From: Actinoallomurus sp963799975
GTDB taxonomy: Bacteria > Actinomycetota > Actinomycetes > Streptosporangiales > Streptosporangiaceae
Length of the DNA: 64,000 nucleotides
Reading direction: 5' to 3'
Assembly (NCBI GenBank): GCA_963799975.1
Contig: CAWCZF010000006.1
Span: forward strand, 868,001 to 932,000
Position 1 is the stretch's first letter, and the number at the start of each line of letters is the position of its first letter. Shown here in pieces: positions 9,372 to 17,281 of the stretch. Under the pieces are notes generated by a model. That model did not search any database. It saw only the letters and a list, made by a program, of their open reading frames with translations, and was not told where the DNA came from. Both the position numbers and the translations under genes were made by a program.

Positions 9372-11348
9372 ATGACGGGCGAGTCCGTCCCGGGGGCGCG
9401 GGACTTCCGGCTGATGGTGGCGCCGGAGCCGTTCGATCCCGCGGAGGTGGAGTCCGCGGCGGCGGGTGGTGTGCAGGCGACGGTCGTGCAGTTCGCGGCG
9501 TTGCCGAGCGAGCCGGACGTCGCCCGGCTGAAGGCGGCGTACGGGCTGCGGCTGGATCGGTTCATCCCGAACCTCGCCTATCTCGAACGGCTCGACGCGG
9601 CCACGGCCGACCGGGTTCGTGCCGACTTCCTCGTCCGGTCAGTCGTCGCGTTCCCGCCGGCGGCGAAGCTCTCCCCGGCGCTGCCCGCCACCGGGCCGCT
9701 CGACCTGACGGTGATCGTCTTCGCGGACGCGGACGTGGCCGCCGTCACGGCGGCGCTCACCGCGCTCGGCGCGCACGCCATGCAGGTCCTCGACGACCGG
9801 GAATTCGGCGGGCAACTGCACCTGCGCCTCACGCTGGACGACCCGGCCGGGGTCGCCGGGGCGGCGGCGATCGGCGACGTCATCTGGATCGAGCCGGCAC
9901 CCGTGTTCACCGACTTCAACGTCGCGGCCGCGCAGACGAACCAGTCGGGTGACCCGAACCGGGGCCCGGTCTGGGACCAACGCATCACCGGCAAGAACCA
10001 GGTGATCGGGATCATCGACACCGCCTTCATCGACATGAACCACGGCTTCTTCGCCGACGTCGCGCCGAACAAGCCCGGCCCAGGCCACCGCAAGGTGCTA
10101 CGGGCGTTCAACGAGGATCTCGGCGCCAGCGACCACTTCATGCAGGTCGCCGGCATCGCGGTCGGCGACGCTCTCAACAACCTCGGCAAGGACGACCACC
10201 GCGGCGCCGCCTATGACGCCAAGATCGTCTGCCGCAGCCGCGGGGACATGGACACCGGGAAGCTCAACACCGGCGCACTGGTCTTCAGTCTGCAGACCCT
10301 GCTGGAGCGGTCGAGGGACGTCGGCGCGACCATACACAACCTCAGCTGGGGAAGCGGCACCGGTTATGACACGGCCGCGCGAAACGTCGACGCGTTCACC
10401 TTCGACCACGAGGAACAGCTGGTCGTCGCGGCGGGCGAGAACTCGGGTAAAGGGCCGGTGAACCAGCCGCCCGGCACCGCGTTCAACACGATCCTCGTCG
10501 CGGCCGCCCAGGCCGCGCCCAACCACGGGTCCATCGGCAGCGGGGTGCCCGGCCCGACCGACGACGGCCGCCGGAAACCGGATCTCACCGCGGTCGGCTG
10601 CGGCATCATCACGGCGGCGAACCCGAAGACGCCGCCGAAGACGCTCCCGTTCTACGACACCGGTCTGGTGCCGTGCGGTACCAGCTTCGCGACACCGCAC
10701 GTGTCGGCCGCGGCGGCACTCGTACGCCAGTACTTCACCGACGGCTTCTACCCGAAGGGAAAGCCTCAGCCGGACAAGGCGCTGGTTCCGACGGGTGCGC
10801 TGGTCAAGGCGGCGCTGCTCAACTCGACGGTCGACATGGACGGCGTCCCCGGCTATCCGTCTGACGCCGAGGGCTGGGGGCGCATCCAGCTGGACAGGAC
10901 GCTCTTCTTCGAGGGCGGCAAGCGCCGGCTGATCGTCTGGGACGTCCCGCGCAGCGCCGGCCTGCGCATGGCCGAGACCCGGCCGTTCCAGTTCTTCGTC
11001 GCCAATGAGAGCGAACCGCTGAAGATCACCTTCGTGTGGACCAACCGGCCGGCATCTCCGCAGACCCGGCCGGACGCCCAGCAGCAGCCGCGCAAGCCCG
11101 CGGTCGATCCCATCCGGTTCGAGGTGGAGGACTCCAGCGGAAACCTCTACCTCGGCAACGACTTCGACGTCGACAACGGCGTCTCCAAGCAGGCGAAGGT
11201 GAGCCCGGGTCTCCCGCCGGACACGGTGAACAACGTCCAGATGGTCGTGGTGAAGCAGCCCGTCGCCGGGACCTGGACGATTCGGCTCCGCCCCTTCCTG
11301 CACTTCGAGAAGCAGGGCTTCGCGCTGGTGGTCTCCGGTGGCGTGTGA
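9372..11348 (+). CDS. S8 family serine peptidase, KP-43-like, copy 1
   Basis: 658 residues with no signal peptide. Residues 1-190 form two prodomain-like segments ('IPNLAYLERLDAATADRVRA' and 'DVIWIEPAPVF'). The catalytic domain has Asp216 in 'VIGIIDTAFIDMNH', His255 in 'SDHFMQVAGIA' (HFM replaces the usual HGTH) and Ser438 in 'CGTSFATPHVSAAAAL'. A C-terminal jelly-roll resembles that of KP-43 peptidases ('LKITFVWTNRP', 'LYLGNDFDV', 'NNVQMVVV', 'GFALVVSG'). It is the first gene of the nine-gene block. The start is the ATG at 9372 with a GGGGG stretch upstream. Likely substrates are other proteins of the same block or exogenous proteins; that is inference. Confidence 0.85.
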   Translation: MTGESVPGARDFRLMVAPEPFDPAEVESAAAGGVQATVVQFAALPSEPDVARLKAAYGLRLDRFIPNLAYLERLDAATADRVRADFLVRSVVAFPPAAKLSPALPATGPLDLTVIVFADADVAAVTAALTALGAHAMQVLDDREFGGQLHLRLTLDDPAGVAGAAAIGDVIWIEPAPVFTDFNVAAAQTNQSGDPNRGPVWDQRITGKNQVIGIIDTAFIDMNHGFFADVAPNKPGPGHRKVLRAFNEDLGASDHFMQVAGIAVGDALNNLGKDDHRGAAYDAKIVCRSRGDMDTGKLNTGALVFSLQTLLERSRDVGATIHNLSWGSGTGYDTAARNVDAFTFDHEEQLVVAAGENSGKGPVNQPPGTAFNTILVAAAQAAPNHGSIGSGVPGPTDDGRRKPDLTAVGCGIITAANPKTPPKTLPFYDTGLVPCGTSFATPHVSAAAALVRQYFTDGFYPKGKPQPDKALVPTGALVKAALLNSTVDMDGVPGYPSDAEGWGRIQLDRTLFFEGGKRRLIVWDVPRSAGLRMAETRPFQFFVANESEPLKITFVWTNRPASPQTRPDAQQQPRKPAVDPIRFEVEDSSGNLYLGNDFDVDNGVSKQAKVSPGLPPDTVNNVQMVVVKQPVAGTWTIRLRPFLHFEKQGFALVVSGGV

Positions 11349-11362
11349 AGGGGGTGTGCGCG

Positions 11363-13303
11363 ATGTCGAGTGAGCGGCAGGACTTCCGGCTGATGGTGAC
11401 GCCGGAGCCGTTCGATCCCGCGGACGTGGCAGCGGCGGTGGCGGGTACGCAGGCGACGGTCGTGCAGTTCGCGGCGTCGCTGAGCGTGCCGGACATCGCC
11501 CGGCTGAAGGCGGCGTACGGGTTGCGGCTCGACCGATTCATGCCGAACCTGGCCTACCTCGAACGCCTCGACACCGCGACCGCCGGTCGCGTACGTGCCG
11601 ACTTCCTGGTCCGGGCGGTCGCCCCGCTCCCGCAGGAGTCCAAGCTCGCACCGGACATCCCGGCGACCGGGCCGCTCCAGCTGGTGGCGGTCCTGTTCGA
11701 CGACTCGGACGCCGTCGCCGTCACCGCGACGCTGACCGCGCTCGGCGCGCACGACCTCGCGACGAGCGACGCCCGCGAGGTCGGCGGCCGGCTGCGGCTG
11801 CGGCTCACCCTCGACGACACTACGGCGGTCGCCCAGGTCGCCGCGCTCGGCGACGTCACGTGGCTGGAGCCGGTGCCCACGATCGTGGACGCGGACGTGC
11901 CGTCCGCCCAGACGACGCAGTCGGGCGACCCGGCCGTCGGCCCGATCTGGGCCCACGACCTGCACGGCGAGGACCAGGTGATCCAGATCATCGAACGGGG
12001 CACGCTCGACCTCAACCACTGCTTCTTCGCCGGCGCCGCACCGAACACGCCCGGTCCGAACCATCGCAAGATGCGGGAGCTGTTCAACCCGGGCAAGGCC
12101 ACCCCCCGCGACCACTTCATGAAGGTCGCGGGCATCGCGGCCGGTGACCAGCTCGGCAACTCCGGCAAGCACCAGGACCGCGGCGGCGCCTGGAACGCGA
12201 AGATCGCCGGCAACGACGCCAACCAGCTCCTCGCTCCGCCGGACAAGGATCATGCCACGCGAAGCCTCCACGAACTGCTGGAGGACGGGAGGGGCGTCGG
12301 CGCGACCGTACACAACGTCAGCTGGAGCACCGGTCTCCGCTACGACACGGCCGCACGGGACGTCGACGCGTTCTGCACCGCCCGCGAGGAACAGATCGTG
12401 GTCGCCGCCGGCGAGAACACGGGCGTGAGTCCGAAGAACGGATCGCCCAGCATCGCGTTCAACGCGCTCTGCGTCGCGGCGGCGAAGGCCGACCCCGACC
12501 AGATGTCGCGGGGCAGCGGCGTGGACGGCCCGTCGATCGACGGCCGTCGCAAGCCGGACCTGCTGGCCGTCGGCTGCGGCATCAGGACGTCGGTCCTGCC
12601 GCCCACGCCGTCGACCGGCCCCTACTGCGACACCGAGGTCCAGTCCCGGTGCAGCACCAGCTTCGCGACGCCGAACGTGTCGGCCGCGGCCGCGCTGGCG
12701 CGCGAGTACTTCCAGAAGGGCTTTTATCCGAACGGCAAGCCACAGCCGGACAAGGTCATCCCGCAGCCGTCCGGGGCGCTGATCAAGGCGGTCCTGCTCA
12801 ACGCGACCGTGGACATGACCGGTCATCCCGGCTACCCGACCGACACCGAGGGCTGGGGGCGCATCCAGCTCGACCGGACCCTGTTCTTCACCGGCGGCCC
12901 GCGCAGGCTGCTCGTGCACGATGTCCGGCGCGACGCCGCCCTGGCGATGTTCGAGGCGCGGTCCTACCAGTTCTTCGTGGGCGACGCGAGCGAGCAACTG
13001 AAGATCACTTTCGTCTGGACGGGCAAGCCGCTGACCGAGGCGACGCAGGCCACCCCCGACCCCATCCGGTTCGACGTGGAGGACTCCCAGGGCAGCTTCT
13101 ACCTGGGCAACGACTTCGACGTGCCCAACGGGGTCTCCCGCAAGTCGGCGAAACGCCCGGCCTCCCCGGCGGACATCGCCAACAACGTCCAGATGGTCGT
13201 CGTCAACAACCCGACGCCCGGCACCTGGAGGATCCGGCTCCGCCCGGCCTTCGCGCTGGCCCCGCAGGGCTTCGCACTGGTGATCTCCGGCCGGGTCTCC
13301 TAG
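11363..13303 (+). CDS. S8 family peptidase, KP-43-like, copy 2 (catalytic Asp replaced by Glu)
   Basis: 646 residues from the ATG at 11363, preceded by AAGGGGGTG; the long upstream extension of the frame overlaps copy 1 and is rejected. Same two-part prodomain, peptidase and jelly-roll order as copy 1, and no signal peptide. His251 ('RDHFMKVAGIAAGD') and Ser433 ('CSTSFATPNVSAAAAL') are present, but the position of the catalytic Asp is Glu211 ('QVIQIIERGTLDLNHCFF'). Charge is kept but geometry is changed, so activity may be reduced or lost. It lies 14 bases after copy 1. It could act as a regulatory or scaffolding paralogue; that is inference. Confidence 0.85.
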   Translation: MSSERQDFRLMVTPEPFDPADVAAAVAGTQATVVQFAASLSVPDIARLKAAYGLRLDRFMPNLAYLERLDTATAGRVRADFLVRAVAPLPQESKLAPDIPATGPLQLVAVLFDDSDAVAVTATLTALGAHDLATSDAREVGGRLRLRLTLDDTTAVAQVAALGDVTWLEPVPTIVDADVPSAQTTQSGDPAVGPIWAHDLHGEDQVIQIIERGTLDLNHCFFAGAAPNTPGPNHRKMRELFNPGKATPRDHFMKVAGIAAGDQLGNSGKHQDRGGAWNAKIAGNDANQLLAPPDKDHATRSLHELLEDGRGVGATVHNVSWSTGLRYDTAARDVDAFCTAREEQIVVAAGENTGVSPKNGSPSIAFNALCVAAAKADPDQMSRGSGVDGPSIDGRRKPDLLAVGCGIRTSVLPPTPSTGPYCDTEVQSRCSTSFATPNVSAAAALAREYFQKGFYPNGKPQPDKVIPQPSGALIKAVLLNATVDMTGHPGYPTDTEGWGRIQLDRTLFFTGGPRRLLVHDVRRDAALAMFEARSYQFFVGDASEQLKITFVWTGKPLTEATQATPDPIRFDVEDSQGSFYLGNDFDVPNGVSRKSAKRPASPADIANNVQMVVVNNPTPGTWRIRLRPAFALAPQGFALVISGRVS

Positions 13304-13316
13304 GGGGTGTGTGGAG

Positions 13317-15275
13317 ATGAGTGAGCGTCAGGACTTCCGGCTGATGGTGGGGCCGGAGCCGTTCGATCCCGCCGACGCCGTACCGGCGGCCGCGGGAAGC
13401 GGACAAGGCAGACCGCAGGCGACGATCGTGCAGTTCGCGACTCTGCTGAGCCCGCCGGACATCGACCGGCTGAAGGCGGCGTACGGACTCCGCGTCGACC
13501 GGCCCATCCCGAATCTCGCCTACCTTGAGAGACTCGACACCGCGACCGCGGATCGGGTGCGCGCCGACTTTCTCGTCCGGGCGGTGATTCCGTTCCCGCC
13601 GGCGTCGAAGCTGTCGCCGTCGCTTCCATCGACCGGCCCGGCCGTACTGACCGCTGTCCTGTTCGACGACTCGGACGCCGCCGCGGTCACGGCCGCGCTG
13701 ACCGCACTCGGCGCGGCCGACGTCGTCACGCTCGACGATCGAGAGCTGGGCGGCCGCCTGCACCTGCGCCTCACCCTGGACGACTCGACCCGGCTGCCTC
13801 AGCTCGCGGCGCTCGACGAGATCACCTGGCTCGAACCCGCACCGGCGATCCAGCTGCGGGATGTGGAGGCCTTCGAGACGATCCAGTCGGGCAGCGCCGG
13901 CCCGGGCTCTGGCACCATCTGGGACCAGGGCCTCCACGGTGAGGGCCAGGTGATCGGGATCATCGACGAGGGCGTGATCGATCTCAACCACTGCTTCTTC
14001 GCCGACGCGCCGCCGAACACGCCCGGACCTGGACACCGCAAGGTCATCGCGGCGTCCAGCCTCGCGGGCGGTCAGCCCAGCGACCACTTCATGACGGTCG
14101 CGGGCATCACGGCCGGCGACGAACTCGGCAACCGCGGCAAGCACGAGCACCGCGGCGGTGCGTGGGCCGCGAGGATCGTCTGCCAGGACGTCCTCGACCT
14201 GATACCCGGGCCTCCCCTCACCACCCTGGAGACCCTCCAGCACATGCTCGACTCGGCGAAGCGTGCCGGCGCGAACATCCACAACCTGAGCTGGGGGTAC
14301 GACGGCGTCTACAACAAGATGAACCGGGATCTCGACGAGTTCAGCGTCATCAACGAAGACCAGCTGGTGGTCGCGGCCAGCAACAACACGATCTTCGGGT
14401 TCCAGAATGACGGGCCGGCGATCTCCTACAACGCGCTCAGCGTCGCCGCGGCGAACGCCTGGCCCGACCAGAACGACGTCGGCAGCAGTAAGCCGGGGCC
14501 CTCGGGCGACGGCCGACGTAAGCCCGACCTGATGGCCGTCGGCTTCGGCATTCTCACCGCGACTCCGGCCCCGACGTCACCGTCTCCGGACGTGTTCTGC
14601 GACACCGCGCTGGTGAAGGGCGCCACCAGCTTCGCATCGCCGAACGCGGCGGCCGCGGCGGCGCTCGTCCGCCAGTACTTCACGGAGGGCTGGTATCCCA
14701 CCGGCACGAAGGTGCCGGCGAATCACGTCGTCCCGACCGGCACTCTGATCAAGGCGGTGCTGCTCAACTCGACCGTCAACATGATCGGCCCGCCCGGCTA
14801 TCCGTCCAACGAGGAGGGCTGGGGCCTCATCCAGCTCGATCGGACGCTGTTCTTCGCGAAAGCCGGCGGAAAGCGTCGAATGATCGCGACGGACGTGCCG
14901 CTCATCGCCGGCCTGCGGCTCCCCGAGAAACGCAAGCACCAGTTCTTCGTCAGCGACTCGGCCGAGCAGCTCAAGATCACATTCGTCTGGAACAACCTGC
15001 CGGCCGCCGAGCCGAGCCGGCCCGTGACCAACGCCATCCGGTTCGAGGTCGAGGACTCCAGCGGGAGCTTCTACCTGGGCAACGACATCGACGTCACCAA
15101 GGGCGTCTCCAACAAGAAGGCGGCACGTCCGCGCGCCACGCCGGACACCACCAACAACGTCCAGATGGTCATCGTGAACGACCCGGTCCCCGGGACCTGG
15201 ACGGTCCGTCTCCGGCCGGTCGGACACCAGGAAAAGCAGGCCTACGCGCTGGTGGTCTCCGGCGGGATTCGGTAG
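13317..15275 (+). CDS. S8 family serine peptidase, KP-43-like, copy 3
   Basis: 652 residues. ATG at 13317 is preferred to the in-frame GTG at 13311 because it aligns with 'MSERQDFRLM' of the fourth copy and is well spaced from TAGGGGGTG, in which the upstream stop overlaps the ribosome-binding site. Catalytic residues Asp217 ('VIGIIDEGVIDLNHCFF'), His257 ('SDHFMTVAGI') and Ser438 ('GATSFASPNAAAAAAL') are intact. The domain order matches the other copies. It has no signal peptide or transmembrane segment, so it acts in the cytoplasm or is exported without a Sec signal. Confidence 0.85.
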   Translation: MSERQDFRLMVGPEPFDPADAVPAAAGSGQGRPQATIVQFATLLSPPDIDRLKAAYGLRVDRPIPNLAYLERLDTATADRVRADFLVRAVIPFPPASKLSPSLPSTGPAVLTAVLFDDSDAAAVTAALTALGAADVVTLDDRELGGRLHLRLTLDDSTRLPQLAALDEITWLEPAPAIQLRDVEAFETIQSGSAGPGSGTIWDQGLHGEGQVIGIIDEGVIDLNHCFFADAPPNTPGPGHRKVIAASSLAGGQPSDHFMTVAGITAGDELGNRGKHEHRGGAWAARIVCQDVLDLIPGPPLTTLETLQHMLDSAKRAGANIHNLSWGYDGVYNKMNRDLDEFSVINEDQLVVAASNNTIFGFQNDGPAISYNALSVAAANAWPDQNDVGSSKPGPSGDGRRKPDLMAVGFGILTATPAPTSPSPDVFCDTALVKGATSFASPNAAAAAALVRQYFTEGWYPTGTKVPANHVVPTGTLIKAVLLNSTVNMIGPPGYPSNEEGWGLIQLDRTLFFAKAGGKRRMIATDVPLIAGLRLPEKRKHQFFVSDSAEQLKITFVWNNLPAAEPSRPVTNAIRFEVEDSSGSFYLGNDIDVTKGVSNKKAARPRATPDTTNNVQMVIVNDPVPGTWTVRLRPVGHQEKQAYALVVSGGIR

Positions 15276-15286
15276 GGGGTGCGGTG

Positions 15287-17266
15287 ATGAGTGAGCGACA
15301 GGACTTCCGGCTGATGCTGGGCGCCGAACCGTTCGATCCCGCGGACGTGGCGCCGTCGGCGGTGCCGGGTGCGCAGGCGACGGTCGTGCAGTTCGCGGCG
15401 TTGCTGAGCGAGCCGGACATCGCCCGTATCACGGCCGCGTACGGATTGCGGCTGGACCGGTTCATCCCGAACCTCGCCTATCTGGAACGGCTCGACGCGG
15501 CGACCGCCGACCGGGTGCGCGCCGACTTCCTCGTACGGGCCGTCAGCCCGTTCCCGCAAGAGTCCAAGCTCTCCGCGGAGATTCCGGCCACCGGGCCGCT
15601 CGACCTGATCGCGGTGTTGTTCGACGACTCCGACGCGACCGCGGTCACGGCCGCGCTGACCGCGCTCGGCGCGCACGACGTCGCCACCGTCGACGACCGG
15701 GAGTTCGGCGGCCGGCTGCACCTGCGCCTCACCCTGGACGACGCGACCGGGCTCACCGCGGTCGCGGCGGTCGACGACGTCACCTGGATCGAGCCGGTGC
15801 CCGCGATCGAGAACACGGACGTCGAGGCCGCCCAGACGATCCAGTCGGGCGACGTCGGCCCGCAGGCCGGCACGGTCTGGGACCACGACCTGCACGGCGA
15901 GGACCAGGTGATCGGCATCATCGACTCCGGCACGCTCGCCCTCGACCACTGTTTCTTCGCCGACACCCCGCCGAACATCCCTGGCCCGGGGCACCGCAAG
16001 GTGCGTGCGGTGTTCGACGACAGCGGGGACCTCAGCAACCCCGGCGACCCCGCGGACAAGCCTCCCGGCGAACACTTCATCAGAGTCGCGGGCATCGCGG
16101 CCGGCGACCAGCTCGGCAACTCCGGCCGGCACCCGCACCGCGGCGGCGCGTGGGCGGCCAAGATCGTCAGCCGCAACCGCCTCGATCTGTTCAGCAAGAA
16201 GCTCGCCAAGCCGCCCAGCCTCCGGGAGGCGCTGGAGAAGTCGAAAGGCGCCGGCGCGACCGTCCACAACCTCAGCTGGGCGAACCGCAAGAGCGAGAAG
16301 TACGAGGCGCAGGCCCAGGCCGTCGACGCGTTCAGCTTCGAGCACGAGGAACAGCTGGTGGTCGCCGCCGGTCCCAACACCGAACAGGGACCGGTGAACC
16401 GGTCGCCCGCGGTCGCGTTCAACGCGATCTGCGTCGCGGCGGCCAAGGCCCACCCCGACCACCTGACGCGCGTCAGCGGCGTGGACGGGCCGTTCGACGG
16501 CCGCCGCAAACCGGACCTGATGGCCGTCGGCGACGGCATCACCACGGCCACCAGATCGGCCGCACCGCCGTCGGGGCCGTTCTGCGACACGGCCGGGGGA
16601 ATCGGCGGCCACACCAGCTGGGCGACCCCCAACGTGGCGGCCGCGGCCGCGCTCGTACGCGAGTACTTCCAGAAGGGCTTCCACCCCCACGGCAAGCCTG
16701 AGCCGGCCAGGCGCGTCGACCCGACGGGAGCGCTGATCAAGGCGGTGCTGCTCAACTCGACCGTCGACATGACCGGCCATCCCGGCTACCCCTCCGACAC
16801 CGAGGGCTGGGGGCTCATCCAGCTCGACCGCGCACTCTTCTTCGACGGCGGCGCGCGGCGACTGTGGACGAAGGACGTCCCGCGCAAGGCCGGCCTGCGG
16901 CTCGACGAGAGGCGCACCTATCAGTTCTCCGTCAACGACGAGACCGAGCAGCTGAAGATCACCTTCGTGTGGACCAACCGGCCGCCGCCGCTGCCGGTCC
17001 CCAACCGGCCGGCGGTGCAGCCCATCAGGTTCGAGGTGGTGGATCCCATCGGGAACCTCTACCTGGGCAACGACTTCGACGTCGCGGGCGGTGTCTCCAA
17101 CAAGGCGGCCAAGAGTCCGCGGATCCCGCCGGACACCGTCAACAACGTCCAGATGGTCGTCGTGAACAACCCCCCGTTCGGGCCCTGGGCCATCCGCCTC
17201 CGTCCGTTCTTGAACCGGGACACGCAGGGCTACGCCCTGGTCGTCTCCGGCGGCCTTCTTCTCTAG
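15287..17266 (+). CDS. S8 family serine peptidase, KP-43-like, copy 4
   Basis: 659 residues from the ATG at 15287 (an adjacent GTG at 15284 is also possible), 12 bases after copy 3 with the same TAGGGGGTG junction. Asp213 ('VIGIIDSGTLALDHCFF'), His263 ('GEHFIRVAGIAAGD') and Ser444 ('GHTSWATPNVAAAAAL') form a complete triad; the oxyanion-side sequence is 'LVVAAGPNT'. The copy has a longer insert before His ('SNPGDPADKPPGEH') and the C-terminal jelly-roll ends 'GYALVVSGG'. It is followed by 15 bases and the DUF6603 gene, whose GGAGGT ribosome-binding site lies in the gap. Confidence 0.85.
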   Translation: MSERQDFRLMLGAEPFDPADVAPSAVPGAQATVVQFAALLSEPDIARITAAYGLRLDRFIPNLAYLERLDAATADRVRADFLVRAVSPFPQESKLSAEIPATGPLDLIAVLFDDSDATAVTAALTALGAHDVATVDDREFGGRLHLRLTLDDATGLTAVAAVDDVTWIEPVPAIENTDVEAAQTIQSGDVGPQAGTVWDHDLHGEDQVIGIIDSGTLALDHCFFADTPPNIPGPGHRKVRAVFDDSGDLSNPGDPADKPPGEHFIRVAGIAAGDQLGNSGRHPHRGGAWAAKIVSRNRLDLFSKKLAKPPSLREALEKSKGAGATVHNLSWANRKSEKYEAQAQAVDAFSFEHEEQLVVAAGPNTEQGPVNRSPAVAFNAICVAAAKAHPDHLTRVSGVDGPFDGRRKPDLMAVGDGITTATRSAAPPSGPFCDTAGGIGGHTSWATPNVAAAAALVREYFQKGFHPHGKPEPARRVDPTGALIKAVLLNSTVDMTGHPGYPSDTEGWGLIQLDRALFFDGGARRLWTKDVPRKAGLRLDERRTYQFSVNDETEQLKITFVWTNRPPPLPVPNRPAVQPIRFEVVDPIGNLYLGNDFDVAGGVSNKAAKSPRIPPDTVNNVQMVVVNNPPFGPWAIRLRPFLNRDTQGYALVVSGGLLL

Positions 17267-17281
17267 ACCGGAGGTAACCCG

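Noticed and set aside
11147..12997. 616-residue minus-strand frame across the second peptidase
   Set aside because: Antisense shadow with the same composition bias; the plus-strand frame has a full S8 architecture.
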